Part shown: positions 1 through 9,081 of the stretch, one piece after another | Numbering within the stretch: position 1 is the stretch's first letter | Layout of the letters: each line of letters begins with the position of its first letter | Assembly (NCBI GenBank): GCA_947464185.1 | Contig: CANHVY010000001.1 | Location: 1-64,000 of the forward strand | DNA: 64,000 bases | Reading direction: 5' to 3' | DNA from: Burkholderiales bacterium | GTDB taxonomy: Bacteria; Pseudomonadota; Gammaproteobacteria; Burkholderiales; Burkholderiaceae_C | The notes under the pieces: generated by a model | Told to the model about the DNA's origin: nothing | Seen by the model: the letters and a program-made list of their open reading frames with translations, nothing else | Database searches by the model: none | Made by a program: the position numbers and the translations under genes

Positions 1-59
1 CCGGAACCCGGCGTGCCGTCCCTGTTGACCTGTTGACGCACGCCACCTGGAAGACCCTC

Positions 60-488
60 ATGAAGACCTTCAGCGCCAAGCCGGCCGAAGTGGTGCACGA
101 GTGGTTTGTGATTGACGCCACCGACAAGGTGCTCGGACGTGTTGCCAGCGAAGTGGCACTCCGTTTGCGCGGCAAGCACAAGGCCATTTACACGCCCCAC
201 GTCGACACCGGCGATTTCATCGTCATCGTCAACGCCGACAAGATCCGTGTCACGGGCGCCAAAGCCACTGACAAGATCTACTACCGGCACTCGGGCTATC
301 CCGGCGGCATCTACGCCACCGCCTTCAAGGACATGCAGGCCAAGCACCCCGGCCGCGCCATCGAGAAGGCCGTCAAGGGCATGCTGCCCAAGGGCCCGCT
401 GGGCTACGCGATGATCAAGAAGCTGAAGGTGTACGCCGGTGCCACGCACCCGCACACCGCCCAGCAACCCAAACCGCTCGAGATCTGA
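60..488 (+). CDS. rplM: 50S ribosomal protein L13
   Basis: Large-subunit ribosomal protein L13, a 23S rRNA-binding assembly protein. The 142-residue product has the family's usual length and the typical betaproteobacterial beginning MKTFSAK, followed by [10 protein letters not shown] and the conserved [16 protein letters not shown] segment near residues 98-113. An in-frame TTG exists nine codons upstream at 33, but the ATG at 60 matches the family start. It is followed eight bases later by rpsI, the universal L13-S9 pair, so the two are cotranscribed. Identity is seen directly from the sequence and is secure. Confidence 0.97.
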   Translation: MKTFSAKPAEVVHEWFVIDATDKVLGRVASEVALRLRGKHKAIYTPHVDTGDFIVIVNADKIRVTGAKATDKIYYRHSGYPGGIYATAFKDMQAKHPGRAIEKAVKGMLPKGPLGYAMIKKLKVYAGATHPHTAQQPKPLEI

Positions 489-496
489 GGACGGCC

Positions 497-889
497 ATGA
501 TCGGACAATGGAATTACGGCACCGGCCGCCGCAAGTCGTCGGTCGCTCGGGTGTTCATCAAGAAGGGTTCTGGCGTTATCGTGGTCAACGGCAAGCCGCT
601 GGACCAGTATTTTGGTCGCCAGACCTCCATCATGATCGTCCAGCAACCCCTGCTGCTGACGGCCAACGCCCAGTCGTTTGACATCAAGGTCAACGTCCAC
701 GGCGGCGGCGAGTCGGGCCAGGCCGGAGCGGTGCGTCACGGCATCACCCGCGCCCTGATCGACTACGACGCGGCGCTCAAGCCCGAGCTCAGCCGTGCCG
801 GTTTCGTGACGCGTGATGCGCGCGAAGTCGAGCGCAAGAAGGTCGGTCTGCACGGCGCGCGTCGCCGGAAGCAGTTCAGCAAGCGCTGA
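497..889 (+). CDS. rpsI: 30S ribosomal protein S9
   Basis: Small-subunit ribosomal protein S9, whose basic C-terminal tail reaches the tRNA in the P site. The protein is 130 residues, the normal length, starts [18 protein letters not shown], contains the [15 protein letters not shown] loop near residues 67-81, and ends with the diagnostic [21 protein letters not shown] tail (final SKR). It sits directly behind rplM in the standard operon. Confidence 0.97.
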   Translation: MIGQWNYGTGRRKSSVARVFIKKGSGVIVVNGKPLDQYFGRQTSIMIVQQPLLLTANAQSFDIKVNVHGGGESGQAGAVRHGITRALIDYDAALKPELSRAGFVTRDAREVERKKVGLHGARRRKQFSKR

Positions 890-929
890 TCCCGCAGGCA
901 TGGGGCTTGCGCCCTGTGCCGGCTCCACC

Positions 930-1637
930 ATGCGCTGGAAGTTGTGGCGCCGCCGCCTGTCGGTGAGCGCCCCTCGGATGATTGTTCGCAGCCACCTGCC
1001 CTGGCCATTGCGCTGGGCGGTGGCTGCTCTCGTTTTGGGCTTCTCCGCCGCCATCGCGCTGTGGGCCTTCGAGTTCGGCAAGGACATCGCCGGCCTGGAC
1101 CGCGACGCCAAGGCCCAGGCCGCGCAGTTGGAGGCCGAGGTGCAGCGCCTTCGAGCCGAGAACGAGCGGGCGCTGGCCGTGGCCCACAGCGCGGAAAGTC
1201 TGTTGAAGACCGAGCGCGCGTCGCAGGAGCGTCTGGCACAGGTGGTGCGGCAGTTGGAGGAAGAGACGCGGACGCTCAAGGCCGACCTCGGCTTCTTCGA
1301 GCGCCTGATTCCGTCTTCCGGCCCAGGCTTGCAGGTGCGCGGCCTGCAAGCCCAGACCCAGGCCCCTGGGCAGTTGCGCTATCAGATGCTGGTGATGCAC
1401 AACGCCCGCTCGGCCGCGGAGTTCGTCGGTCGGTATGAAATGCTGGTGTCGGGCACCTTGGCGGGCCGAGCTTGGAGCATGCCTGCGGCCGGCGGCGCTC
1501 GGGACATGAAGCTCAAGCAGTACCTGCGCATCGAGGGACTGATCGACCATCCGCCGCAGGCCGTGATAAAAAGCCTGCAGGTCAGGGTGCTGGACGAGAC
1601 GGGCGCGGTCAAGGCCACGCAAACCGTTCTCTTGTGA
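930..1637 (+). CDS. DUF6776-type membrane-anchored coiled-coil protein
   Basis: Unknown function. The 235-residue product has one transmembrane helix near residues 22-45 (LRWAVAALVLGF), then a predicted coiled coil of about 75 residues rich in E, A, R and Q, then a globular C-terminal domain of about 110 residues that looks beta-rich. The topology suggests a short cytoplasmic N-terminus and a periplasmic body. Start ATG 930 (MRWKLWRRR) was preferred over upstream in-frame ATGs at 813 and 900 because the basic stretch before the helix is what relatives show. The gene lies between rpsI and a bactofilin in many Burkholderiales, which suggests, by position only, a role in the cell envelope or cell shape. 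Confidence 0.75.
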   Translation: MRWKLWRRRLSVSAPRMIVRSHLPWPLRWAVAALVLGFSAAIALWAFEFGKDIAGLDRDAKAQAAQLEAEVQRLRAENERALAVAHSAESLLKTERASQERLAQVVRQLEEETRTLKADLGFFERLIPSSGPGLQVRGLQAQTQAPGQLRYQMLVMHNARSAAEFVGRYEMLVSGTLAGRAWSMPAAGGARDMKLKQYLRIEGLIDHPPQAVIKSLQVRVLDETGAVKATQTVLL

Positions 1638-1656
1638 CAATCCGGAGGGTCAGAAC

Positions 1657-2055
1657 ATGGAGTTCGGACGAAAGAAGTCCCCGCCGATACGCAGCCTCAT
1701 TGGGGAAGGCACGGTGGTCAACGGCCCTGTGCGTTTCACCGACGGCTTGCGGATTGACGGGGAGGTGCAGGGCGATGTCCTGGCCGCCTCGGAGGGTGCC
1801 ACCCTGGTGGTCATCAGCGACAAAGCCAAGGTCACGGGCATGGTCAAGGCCGCCCATGTGATCATCAACGGCACGGTGACGGGCCCCGTGGAATCGGGCA
1901 CCCTGCTGGAATTGCAGCCTTCTGCCAGGGTCACGGGTATCGTTCGTTACGAACTGCTTGAAATGCACCCCGGCGCCCTCATTGACGGAGAATTGCGGCC
2001 GTTGAAGAATGCTGACAAGCCCACGTTGAAGCTCGCTGCGTCGAACGAGCACTGA
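1657..2055 (+). CDS. bactofilin family protein
   Basis: Bactofilin, a polymerising cytoskeletal protein that scaffolds envelope enzymes. The 132-residue product has a short basic N-terminus (EFGRKKSPP), then the family's right-handed beta-helix core with repeating hydrophobic/glycine turns (GTVVNGPVRFTDGLRIDGEVQGDV near residues 18-41), and a short tail. A good ribosome binding site (GGAGG) precedes ATG 1657. It is 19 bases downstream of the coiled-coil gene, so the two are probably cotranscribed. The anmK and M23 peptidase genes a little further on also concern the cell wall, but they are on the other strand. Confidence 0.9.
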   Translation: MEFGRKKSPPIRSLIGEGTVVNGPVRFTDGLRIDGEVQGDVLAASEGATLVVISDKAKVTGMVKAAHVIINGTVTGPVESGTLLELQPSARVTGIVRYELLEMHPGALIDGELRPLKNADKPTLKLAASNEH

Positions 2056-2082
2056 ACCCGACCGATTGAACGAAGGACCAAC

Positions 2083-2457
2083 ATGAACGCCATTGCCGAA
2101 CCCCTGGCCCCCGCAGCCAACGAGATGCCCGTGCCACTGGTCTTCACCGACAGCGCCGCGGCCAAGGTGGCCGATCTGGTGGCCGAGGAAGGGAACCCTG
2201 ACTTGAAGCTGCGGGTCTTCGTTCAGGGTGGCGGCTGCTCGGGCTTCCAGTACGGGTTCACCTTCGACGAGGTCGTCAACGAGGATGACACCCAGATGGC
2301 CAAGAACGGCGTAACGCTCCTCATCGACGCGATGAGCCTGCAGTACCTGGTCGGCGCCGAGATCGACTACAAGGAAGATCTGCAGGGCGCGCAGTTCGTG
2401 ATCAAGAATCCGAACGCCACGACCACGTGTGGTTGTGGGTCCTCTTTCTCGGTCTGA
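2083..2457 (+). CDS. erpA: iron-sulfur cluster insertion protein ErpA
   Basis: A-type Fe-S carrier that delivers clusters to apo-proteins. The 124-residue HesB/IscA domain contains the three conserved cysteines: one in [11 protein letters not shown] (about residue 52) and two in the C-terminal CGCGSSF motif (about 116 and 118). Length and the N-terminal extension before [10 protein letters not shown] fit betaproteobacterial ErpA rather than IscA, and it is not in an isc operon. An AAGGA-like ribosome binding site precedes the ATG. It converges with anmK, with stop codons only a few bases apart. Confidence 0.93.
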   Translation: MNAIAEPLAPAANEMPVPLVFTDSAAAKVADLVAEEGNPDLKLRVFVQGGGCSGFQYGFTFDEVVNEDDTQMAKNGVTLLIDAMSLQYLVGAEIDYKEDLQGAQFVIKNPNATTTCGCGSSFSV

Positions 2458-2460
2458 GGC

Positions 2461-3636
2461 TCAGCCGGGGTACCAGGCCCCGAGCACCCGTGGGCCGCGC
2501 GCCCCCGTGACTGCGGGCAGGTTGCCAGGAAGGCCTTCCACGTAGGCGCGGGCCAGCCAAGCGAAAGCCAGTGCCTCCACCTGATCCGGTGGCACACCTA
2601 GCTGGGCCGTGGACGAAACCGTCACGCCGGGTAAGCATTGCGCCAGGCGCTCCATCAGGTGCTGATTGAAAGCGCCGCCTCCGCACACCAGCAGCCGGGT
2701 TGTCTGGGGGGCGTGACGGCGCAACTCGGTGGCCGCGCAGCAGGCGGTCAGTTCCGCCAGCGTGGCCTGCACGTCCTGGGGTGCCCAGGTGGCAGGGGAA
2801 TCTGCATGTCCCGCTTGTCTCGCTTTGCCGGTTCGTTCGGCCTGTCCCGTCCGCTCTGCCTGTTCTGACCGCAGGGCTTGTTCCAGCCAGGACAGGTGCA
2901 GCAGATCGCGGCCCGTGCTCTTGGGCGGGGCCTTGGCAAAGAAGGGTTCCTGCAGCATGCGCTGCAGCAGCCGTGCGTCCACCTGGCCGGTGGCGGCCCA
3001 TCGCCCGCCTTCATCAAAGGCCTGTCCGGTATGGCCCTCGCACCAGCCGTCCATCAGGGCATTGCCGGGTCCGCAGTCGAAGCCGGTGACGCTGCCGTCG
3101 GCGGGCAGCAGGGTCAGGTTGGCAATGCCGCCGATGTTGAGCACGGCAACGTGCTGCCCAGGGCAGCCGAACAAGCCCGCGTGGAAGGCGGGCACCAGCG
3201 GCGCACCTTGACCTCCGGCGGCCACATCGCGGCTGCGCAGATCGCACACGGTGCCGATACCGGTGAGTTCGGCCAGCAGGGCGCCGTTGATCAACTGCAA
3301 GGTGTAGCCCGTGCCGTCGAAGGCCTGCGGCTGGTGTCTGACGGTCTGCCCGTGCGCACCGATGGCGCTGACGTCCTTCGCCGCCAGGCCGGTGGCCTGC
3401 AGCAAGCGTTGCACCACCTCGGCGTAGCGCCTGGAGACCTCGTTGGCCGCCAGGGCGGCGCGGTGCAGCTCGTTGTGGCCGGCGGTGTTGAGGGCCAGCA
3501 GTTCAAGCCGCGCATCCGGCCCAAAAGCTTGGTGGGCGTGTGCCAACACCTGAGGCCGGGACCCTGACCAGTCGGCCAGGACGCCGTCGACCCCGTCGAG
3601 CGACGTGCCCGACATCAGCCCGATGAACAGCGCCAT
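2461..3636 (-). CDS. anmK: anhydro-N-acetylmuramic acid kinase
   Basis: Phosphorylates and opens 1,6-anhydro-MurNAc released from peptidoglycan, giving MurNAc-6-phosphate for recycling. The 391-residue protein begins MALFIGLMSGTSLDGVDGVL, the ATP-binding signature of the family, and contains GAHGQTVRHQP (near residue 93), NIGGIANLTLLP, FDCGPGNALMDGW and VCGGGAFNQHLM. It is about 20-30 residues longer than usual because of an insertion near residues 255-285 made of repeated ERTGQAERTG-like segments, low in complexity and encoded by imperfect repeats. It starts 19 bases downstream of the M23 peptidase stop, so the two form an operon devoted to wall turnover. Confidence 0.95.
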   Translation of the reverse strand: MALFIGLMSGTSLDGVDGVLADWSGSRPQVLAHAHQAFGPDARLELLALNTAGHNELHRAALAANEVSRRYAEVVQRLLQATGLAAKDVSAIGAHGQTVRHQPQAFDGTGYTLQLINGALLAELTGIGTVCDLRSRDVAAGGQGAPLVPAFHAGLFGCPGQHVAVLNIGGIANLTLLPADGSVTGFDCGPGNALMDGWCEGHTGQAFDEGGRWAATGQVDARLLQRMLQEPFFAKAPPKSTGRDLLHLSWLEQALRSEQAERTGQAERTGKARQAGHADSPATWAPQDVQATLAELTACCAATELRRHAPQTTRLLVCGGGAFNQHLMERLAQCLPGVTVSSTAQLGVPPDQVEALAFAWLARAYVEGLPGNLPAVTGARGPRVLGAWYPG

Positions 3637-3655
3637 GGCGATGGCGCGCCGCGCG

Positions 3656-5041
3656 TTACTCGAAGGCCGGACGTGAGCCCACGGTCTCCGCCAGATCCAG
3701 CTTGCCCTGGACGGTGCGGGCCCACTCGGTGAAGCGAGGCCGGGCGGCCGGGTCCAGCGGTACGCTTTCCGACGCCTTGGCGATCTTCAGCGGGTCCTGG
3801 TGCACGCCGCCGACGCGGAACTCGAAGTGCAGGTGCGGGCCGGTCGCCCAGCCCGTGGCACCCACCGCGCCGATGTGCTGCCCTTGCTCGACACGCTGGC
3901 CCTTGCGCACGTCAATGCGGCTGAGGTGGGCGTAGACCGTCAGGCGGTCCGCGCCATGGCGCACGTGCACCACGTTGCCGTAGCCGTTCTGCCAGCCGGC
4001 GAAATCCACCACGCCTTCGCCCACCACGCGCACGGGCGTGCCAGTGGGGGCGGCGTAGTCCACGCCCAGGTGCGCCCGCATGCGCTGCAGGATGGGGTGC
4101 ATCCTCATCGCAAATCCGGAAGTCACACGGGAAAACTCCATCGGGCTGGCCAGGAAGGCGCGCTTGCGGCTGCGTCCGCTCGGGTCGAAGTACGCGCCTT
4201 TGCCGCCGGACTCGAACCAGATGGCCTGGTGGGTCTTGCCGCTGTTGATGAATTCGGCGGCCAGCACGCGCCCGGCGCCTTGGTTCCAGGGCACCGGCTC
4301 GCCGTCGGCCGTTACGGACTCATAGACGATGCTGAAGGTGTCGCCCTTGCGCAGTTCGCGATGGAAGTCGATTTCCGCGGAGAAGATCTCGGCCATCTGG
4401 GTGGCCACAGGGTCGGGAATGCGGGCCTCGTCTGTGGCAGCGAACAGGGAACTTCTGATGGTGCCGCTGGCCAGACGGGTTTGTGTCTCCAGGGGCACCA
4501 GCGCACTGCGCACGGCGAAACGACTGCCTTCGGGCTTGACGGTCAGGCGAGTGAAGTGAGTGGGCGCTGCCCCGGCACTTTCGGCGGGCATGCGCACCAC
4601 CAGCTCGATCAGTTCACCACGCGCGCCCACGCGGCTGTGGACCAGGCGACCGGCCCGGCCCTCCAGGGCTCGCCGCAGCGCGGGCTCCTGGCGCAGCGCC
4701 GCCAGGGTGCCGGCGTCGGCAATCCCCAGACGCCGCAGCGTGGTATCCATGGCGGCGCCCGGCCGGGTGACCTCGCTGAAGCTGAGTTCCAGGCCATGAT
4801 CGGCCAGAGCCTCCAGCTGCGGGCCGATCTCCACCGTGGCAACGTTCTCGGAGATGGTCTGTACCGGCAACAGCGCCGCGTCGGGTGCCAGTGGTGCCAC
4901 TGCAAAGGCTACCGCTCCCAGACCGCCGAGCAGGCCTGCAGCGGCCAACATCACCGTCTTGGAGTGTCTTGCCTTGAAGAGGGCGGCAGCCTGGCCGTAA
5001 TGCTGGAGTAGATCCAAGAAGAAACCCTGCCCGAAAACCAT
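3656..5041 (-). CDS. M23 family peptidoglycan endopeptidase
   Basis: Zinc metallopeptidase predicted to cut peptidoglycan cross-bridges in the periplasm. The 461-residue protein has an N-terminal membrane anchor near residues 30-50 (MLAAAGLLGGLGAVAFAVA), a long middle domain, and a C-terminal lysostaphin-type domain with HLGVDYAAPTGTPV (metal ligands His and Asp, about residues 323-327) and GPHLHFEF (His-x-His, about 404-406). These are the complete catalytic ligands, so it should be active, unlike EnvC/NlpD-type degenerate members. It is the first gene of an operon with anmK and is divergent from tyrS. Confidence 0.92.
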   Translation of the reverse strand: MVFGQGFFLDLLQHYGQAAALFKARHSKTVMLAAAGLLGGLGAVAFAVAPLAPDAALLPVQTISENVATVEIGPQLEALADHGLELSFSEVTRPGAAMDTTLRRLGIADAGTLAALRQEPALRRALEGRAGRLVHSRVGARGELIELVVRMPAESAGAAPTHFTRLTVKPEGSRFAVRSALVPLETQTRLASGTIRSSLFAATDEARIPDPVATQMAEIFSAEIDFHRELRKGDTFSIVYESVTADGEPVPWNQGAGRVLAAEFINSGKTHQAIWFESGGKGAYFDPSGRSRKRAFLASPMEFSRVTSGFAMRMHPILQRMRAHLGVDYAAPTGTPVRVVGEGVVDFAGWQNGYGNVVHVRHGADRLTVYAHLSRIDVRKGQRVEQGQHIGAVGATGWATGPHLHFEFRVGGVHQDPLKIAKASESVPLDPAARPRFTEWARTVQGKLDLAETVGSRPAFE

Positions 5042-5270
5042 GCCTATCCCGTGCGTGTGCTGCTCAGTCTGCCAGCGTGTTCACGGGCCACCACCCTGTA
5101 CGTCTTGCTTGAAGCGAGGCCTCTGAAAGAGCGATGCCCGAGGGGCCGTCGCCTAGAATGAAGCCCGATTGCAGTCAGGCATACGCCCAAGAACACTGCC
5201 CTCAAGTGCGGCGGAGTATAGCAACCGGCTGCCCGCCTCAGGCCCCCAAAATCCCCTCGTCCGCCGTGCC

Positions 5271-6524
5271 ATGTCGCAGCCTGCTTCCCCCGTGATCGCG
5301 CCTCAGGATTCCGCTCATCCCGTGAACGACCAGGTGCGGCAGGCCCTGGCCGTGTGCTTGCGTGGTTGCGAGGAACTGCTGCCCGAAGCCGATTGGGTGA
5401 AGAAGCTGGCCCGCTCGCAGGCCACGGGTGTGCCGCTGCGCATCAAGTTCGGCATGGACCCCACCGCGCCCGACCTGCACCTGGGCCACACGGTGGTGCT
5501 CAACAAGATGCGCCAGTTGCAGGACCTGGGCCACGTGGTGATCCCGCTGATCGGCGACTTCACCACCATGATCGGCGACCCGTCCGGCCGCAACAGCACG
5601 CGCCCGCCGCTCACGCGTGAGCAGATCGAGGCCAACGCCAAGACCTACTTCGAGCAGGTGGGGCTGGTCATCGACATGGACCGCGCCGAAGTGCGCTGGA
5701 ACAGCGAGTGGAGCGACCCGCTGGGCGCGCGCGGCATGATCTCGCTGGCCTCGCGCTACACGGTGGCGCGCATGATGGAGCGCGACGATTTTTCACGCCG
5801 CTTCAAGGAAGGCACGCCCATCTCGGTGCACGAGTTCCTGTACCCGCTGATGCAGGGCTACGACTCGGTGGCGCTCAAGTCTGACCTGGAGCTCGGCGGC
5901 ACCGACCAGAAGTTCAACCTGTTGGTGGGCCGGATGCTGCAGTCCGAGTACGGCCAGGAACCCCAGTGCATCCTCACCATGCCCCTGCTCGAAGGTCTCG
6001 ACGGCGTCGAGAAGATGAGCAAGAGCAAGCACAACTACATCGGCATCACTGAACCTGCGAACACGATGTACGCCAAGGTCCTGTCCATCAGTGACACACT
6101 CATGTGGCGTTGGTACACGCTGCTGAGCTTCCGCTCGGAGGCCGAGATCGCTGCGCTGAAGGCTGAAGTGGAGGCCGGGCGCAACCCCAAGGACGCCAAG
6201 GTGATGCTGGCGCGCGAGATCACCGCGCGCTTCCACGGCGCAGCCGCGGCCGATGCGGCCGAGCAGGACTTCCAGAACCGCGCGGCAGGCGGTGTGCCCG
6301 ACGTCATCCCCGAGCTGAGCTTGTCGGGCGCGCCGTTGGGCATCGGCGCGCTGCTGAAGCAGGCGGGCCTGGCGCCTTCCACTACCGAAGCCTTGCGCCT
6401 GGTGGACCAGGGCGGCGTGCGAGTGGATGGCTCTGCGGTGAGCGACCGCGCTCTGAAGCTGTCGCCGGGCACCTACGTGGTGCAGGTGGGCAAGCGCAAG
6501 TTCGCGCGCGTCACGCTCACCTAG
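5271..6524 (+). CDS. tyrS: tyrosyl-tRNA synthetase
   Basis: Charges tRNA-Tyr with tyrosine. The 417-residue protein is a class I synthetase: HLGHT (HIGH equivalent) near residue 69, the tyrosine pocket segment [21 protein letters not shown], and KMSKS near residue 245, followed by a C-terminal S4 RNA-binding domain ([14 protein letters not shown]). An open frame continues upstream to 5169, but ATG 5271 (MSQPASPV) gives the expected length. The 229-bp gap to the divergent M23 peptidase must hold both promoters; TAGAAT at 5154-5159 is a possible -10 element. Confidence 0.95.
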   Translation: MSQPASPVIAPQDSAHPVNDQVRQALAVCLRGCEELLPEADWVKKLARSQATGVPLRIKFGMDPTAPDLHLGHTVVLNKMRQLQDLGHVVIPLIGDFTTMIGDPSGRNSTRPPLTREQIEANAKTYFEQVGLVIDMDRAEVRWNSEWSDPLGARGMISLASRYTVARMMERDDFSRRFKEGTPISVHEFLYPLMQGYDSVALKSDLELGGTDQKFNLLVGRMLQSEYGQEPQCILTMPLLEGLDGVEKMSKSKHNYIGITEPANTMYAKVLSISDTLMWRWYTLLSFRSEAEIAALKAEVEAGRNPKDAKVMLAREITARFHGAAAADAAEQDFQNRAAGGVPDVIPELSLSGAPLGIGALLKQAGLAPSTTEALRLVDQGGVRVDGSAVSDRALKLSPGTYVVQVGKRKFARVTLT

Positions 6525-6545
6525 CCACCGGGCCATGCAGGTTCC

Positions 6546-7436
6546 ATGCAGGTCCGTTCTTACCTGAAGCTGTCCATCGCGGTGGCGCTGGCCACCATCG
6601 CGCTCAAGACCGGCGCCTGGTGGGTGACCGACTCGGTGAGCCTGCTGTCGGATGCGCTGGAGTCGCTGGTCAACCTGGCCGGCGCGATGTTCGCGCTGAC
6701 CATGGTGACGGTGGCGGACCAGCCGCCCGACGCCGACCATCCCTATGGCCACCACAAGGCCGAGTATTTCTCCAGCGGCTTCGAAGGCGTGCTGATCATG
6801 GTGGCGGCGCTGGCCATCATGTGGGCTGCCGGGCACCGGCTGCTGGACCCGCAACCCTTGGAGGACGTGGGCCTGGGGCTGGCGCTGTCGGTGGCCAGTT
6901 CGGTGCTCAACGGTGCCCTGGCCTTTGCCATGCTGCGCAAGGCGCGCGAGCACCGCTCCATGGCGCTGGAAGCCGATGCGCGGCATCTGATCACCGACGT
7001 CTGGACGTCTGCCGGCGTGGTGGTGGGCCTGCTGGCGGTGAAGTTCACGGGCTGGTTGTGGCTGGACCCGGTGGTGGCCATCCTGCTGGCGTTGAACATC
7101 CTGCGCGAGGGGGGCTCGCTGGTGCGCCGCTCCGCCGACGGGCTGATGGACCGCGCGCTGGAGCCCGAGGTGCGGGCGGAGATCGAGAAGACCCTGGACG
7201 TCTTTCGCCACCAGGCCATCCGCTTTGACCATGTGAGCACCCGGCGCGCCGGCCAGCGCCGTTTCGTCGATCTGCACATGCACATGCCCTCAGGCTGGAC
7301 CCTGGGGCGGGCTGCGGCGCTGCGTACCTCGGTGGAACAGGCGCTCATGAGCGCCGTGCCCGGGCTGCGGGCGTCCATCCAGTTGCTGCCCATGGACGTG
7401 GAAGCGCATTTCGACGACTCCAGGGACCTGCTGTGA
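6546..7436 (+). CDS. cation diffusion facilitator family transporter
   Basis: Proton-driven efflux of divalent metal ions (Zn, Fe, Co or Mn; not decided by sequence) across the inner membrane. The 296-residue product shows the CDF plan: about six transmembrane helices in residues 10-190, the conserved DHPYGHHKAEYFSS segment after helix 2, HLITDVWTS in helix 5 (His and Asp of the metal site) and a cytoplasmic C-terminal domain with DLHMHMPSG. The helix 2 site reads SDALESLVN rather than DxxxD or HxxxD. The stop overlaps the GTG start of dtd, so the two are translationally coupled. Confidence 0.93.
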   Translation: MQVRSYLKLSIAVALATIALKTGAWWVTDSVSLLSDALESLVNLAGAMFALTMVTVADQPPDADHPYGHHKAEYFSSGFEGVLIMVAALAIMWAAGHRLLDPQPLEDVGLGLALSVASSVLNGALAFAMLRKAREHRSMALEADARHLITDVWTSAGVVVGLLAVKFTGWLWLDPVVAILLALNILREGGSLVRRSADGLMDRALEPEVRAEIEKTLDVFRHQAIRFDHVSTRRAGQRRFVDLHMHMPSGWTLGRAAALRTSVEQALMSAVPGLRASIQLLPMDVEAHFDDSRDLL

Positions 7437-7876
7437 TCGCGCTGCTGCAGCGGGTGTCTCAAGCCCGGGTGGAGATTGCGGGGGAGACAGTGGGTGCCAT
7501 CGGTGTCGGCCTGCTGATGCTGGTGTGCGCCGAGCCCGAGGACACCCCGACCGTGGCCTCGAAGCTGGTGGACAAGGTGCTGAAGCTGCGCATCTTTGCC
7601 GACGAGCAGGGCCGCATGAACCGCAGCGTGCAGGACACCGCGGGTGGACTGCTCATCGTCTCGCAGTTCACTCTGGCGGCCGATACGCGGGGTGGCAACC
7701 GCCCGAGCTTCACCGCCGCGGCGACGCCGGCTCAGGGCGAGGCGCTGTACGAGACTGTCTTGCGCCTGGCCCGGGAGCGCCACCTGCAGGTGGCTTGCGG
7801 CCGCTTTGGTGCGGACATGCAGGTGCACCTGGTCAACGACGGGCCGGTGACGATCCCGCTGCGCATGACCGCCTGA
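7433..7876 (+). CDS. dtd: D-aminoacyl-tRNA deacylase
   Basis: Hydrolyses D-aminoacyl-tRNA (for example D-Tyr-tRNA) and mischarged Gly-tRNA, protecting translation. The 147-residue protein has both family signatures: SQFTLAADTRGGNRPSF (active-site region, about residues 78-94) and the Gly-cis-Pro motif in NDGPVTIPL (about 136-139) that rejects L-residues. The GTG start overlaps the preceding stop by four bases. Its position two genes after tyrS is functionally sensible, since tyrosyl-tRNA synthetase is a main source of D-Tyr mischarging. Confidence 0.95.
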   Translation: MIALLQRVSQARVEIAGETVGAIGVGLLMLVCAEPEDTPTVASKLVDKVLKLRIFADEQGRMNRSVQDTAGGLLIVSQFTLAADTRGGNRPSFTAAATPAQGEALYETVLRLARERHLQVACGRFGADMQVHLVNDGPVTIPLRMTA

Positions 7877-7888
7877 GGGCGGGGCATG

Positions 7889-7913
7889 AAAAAGCCGGCC
7901 CTGGGGCCGGCTT
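7889..7913 (-). terminator. Rho-independent terminator of the tctC-like gene
   Basis: A GC hairpin with arms GCCGGCC and GGCCGGC is followed, on the minus strand, by five T residues. It lies 54 bases after the stop of the minus-strand binding-protein gene. The plus side lacks a clean T run, so it is a weaker stop for dtd transcripts. Confidence 0.8.
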
Positions 7914-7966
7914 GTCCTATCAGGCCGGCCCAAGGGCCGACCGGTCTCAGCGCAGGTGCGGGCTGA

Positions 7967-8938
7967 TCAGTCGGCGTACTGGCCGGCAGCCTTGATGACC
8001 GGGCCCCACTTGTTGATCTCGGCCTCGACGAAGCGCTTGTGCTCGGCCTGGCCCAGGCGGGCGTCGCTCACGACCACGGCGCCCAATGCCTCCTGGCGCT
8101 TGATGAACTCAGGGTCGGCCAGCGCCTTGCGCAGTGCGGCGTTGAGCTGCTCCTGGATGGGCCTGGGCGTTCCCTTGGGGGCGTACATGCCATGCCAGAT
8201 GCTGACATTGAAGCCCTTCATGCCGGACTCGTCCAGCGTGGGCAGCTTGGCAAGCGCAGGCGTGGTCAGGCGCCGCGGGCTGGTGACCGCATAGCCTTTG
8301 ACCTTACCGCCTTCGATCTGCGCCGAGGTGTTGGTGGTCTGGTCGCACATGATGTCCACCTGACCGCCCATCAGGTCGGTCATGGCTGGGCCCGTGCCCT
8401 TGTACGGCACGGTGGTCATGTCGATCTTCAGGCTCTGCTGGAACAGCAGGCCGCACAGGTGCGACGCAGCGCCCAGCCCGGCATTGGCCAGGTTGATCTT
8501 GCCCTTGTTGGCTTCCAGCCACTTCACCAGTTCGGGCATGGTGCCCGCCGGCAGCGTGGGGCGGCCGACGATGGTCATGGGCACGTCGTTGACCATGCCC
8601 AGGTACTCGAAGTCGCCCAGCGTGTCGTAGGGCATCTTGCGGTACAGGGCCGGCGAGGTGGCCATACCGATGTGGTGCAGCAGCACCGTGTAGCCGTCCG
8701 GCGCAGCCTTGGCCACCTTGGCAGCGCCCAGGGTGCCGCCGGCGCCGCCGACGTTCTCGATGATGACGGTCTGGTTGTTCAAGTGTTTGCTCAGCACCAC
8801 GCCCAGATCGCGAGCCACCTTGTCGGTGGGGCCGCCGGCAGCGAACGGAACCACGATGGTGACCGGCTTTTCTGGGTAGGCCGCCAGCGCGGACAGGGAC
8901 AGAGCAGTGGTGGCCAGGACGGCCAGCAGTTTTTTCAT
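7967..8938 (-). CDS. Bug/TctC-family tripartite tricarboxylate transporter binding protein
   Basis: Periplasmic carboxylate-binding protein of the TTT family, greatly expanded in Burkholderiales. The 323-residue product has a signal peptide (MKKLLAVLATTALSLSALAA), the mature start AYPEKPVTIVVPFAAGGPTDKVAR, and the family's ENVGGAGGTLGAAKVAKAAPDGYT segment near residues 60-84. A GGAGA ribosome binding site precedes ATG 8938. No TctA or TctB membrane subunits are nearby, so it is an orphan, as most Bug proteins are. The ligand is unknown; the adjacent CoA ligases suggest an organic acid. Confidence 0.92.
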   Translation of the reverse strand: MKKLLAVLATTALSLSALAAYPEKPVTIVVPFAAGGPTDKVARDLGVVLSKHLNNQTVIIENVGGAGGTLGAAKVAKAAPDGYTVLLHHIGMATSPALYRKMPYDTLGDFEYLGMVNDVPMTIVGRPTLPAGTMPELVKWLEANKGKINLANAGLGAASHLCGLLFQQSLKIDMTTVPYKGTGPAMTDLMGGQVDIMCDQTTNTSAQIEGGKVKGYAVTSPRRLTTPALAKLPTLDESGMKGFNVSIWHGMYAPKGTPRPIQEQLNAALRKALADPEFIKRQEALGAVVVSDARLGQAEHKRFVEAEINKWGPVIKAAGQYAD

Positions 8939-9081
8939 GGGGGGTGTCTCCGGAGGATGGATTTGACAGGGCGCGATGGTAGAGGGTTGCGAAAGCCCCT
9001 AGAGGTGGAAACTACTTAGTCGGATGGGTCTCGTTGAAGACGGCGCCAGGGTCGGCAGCACCAGCGCTGCAGGTGCGCAGC

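Noticed and set aside
1..59. Longer L13 start at TTG 33
   Set aside because: The nine extra residues are not part of the L13 family and there is no ribosome site before the TTG.
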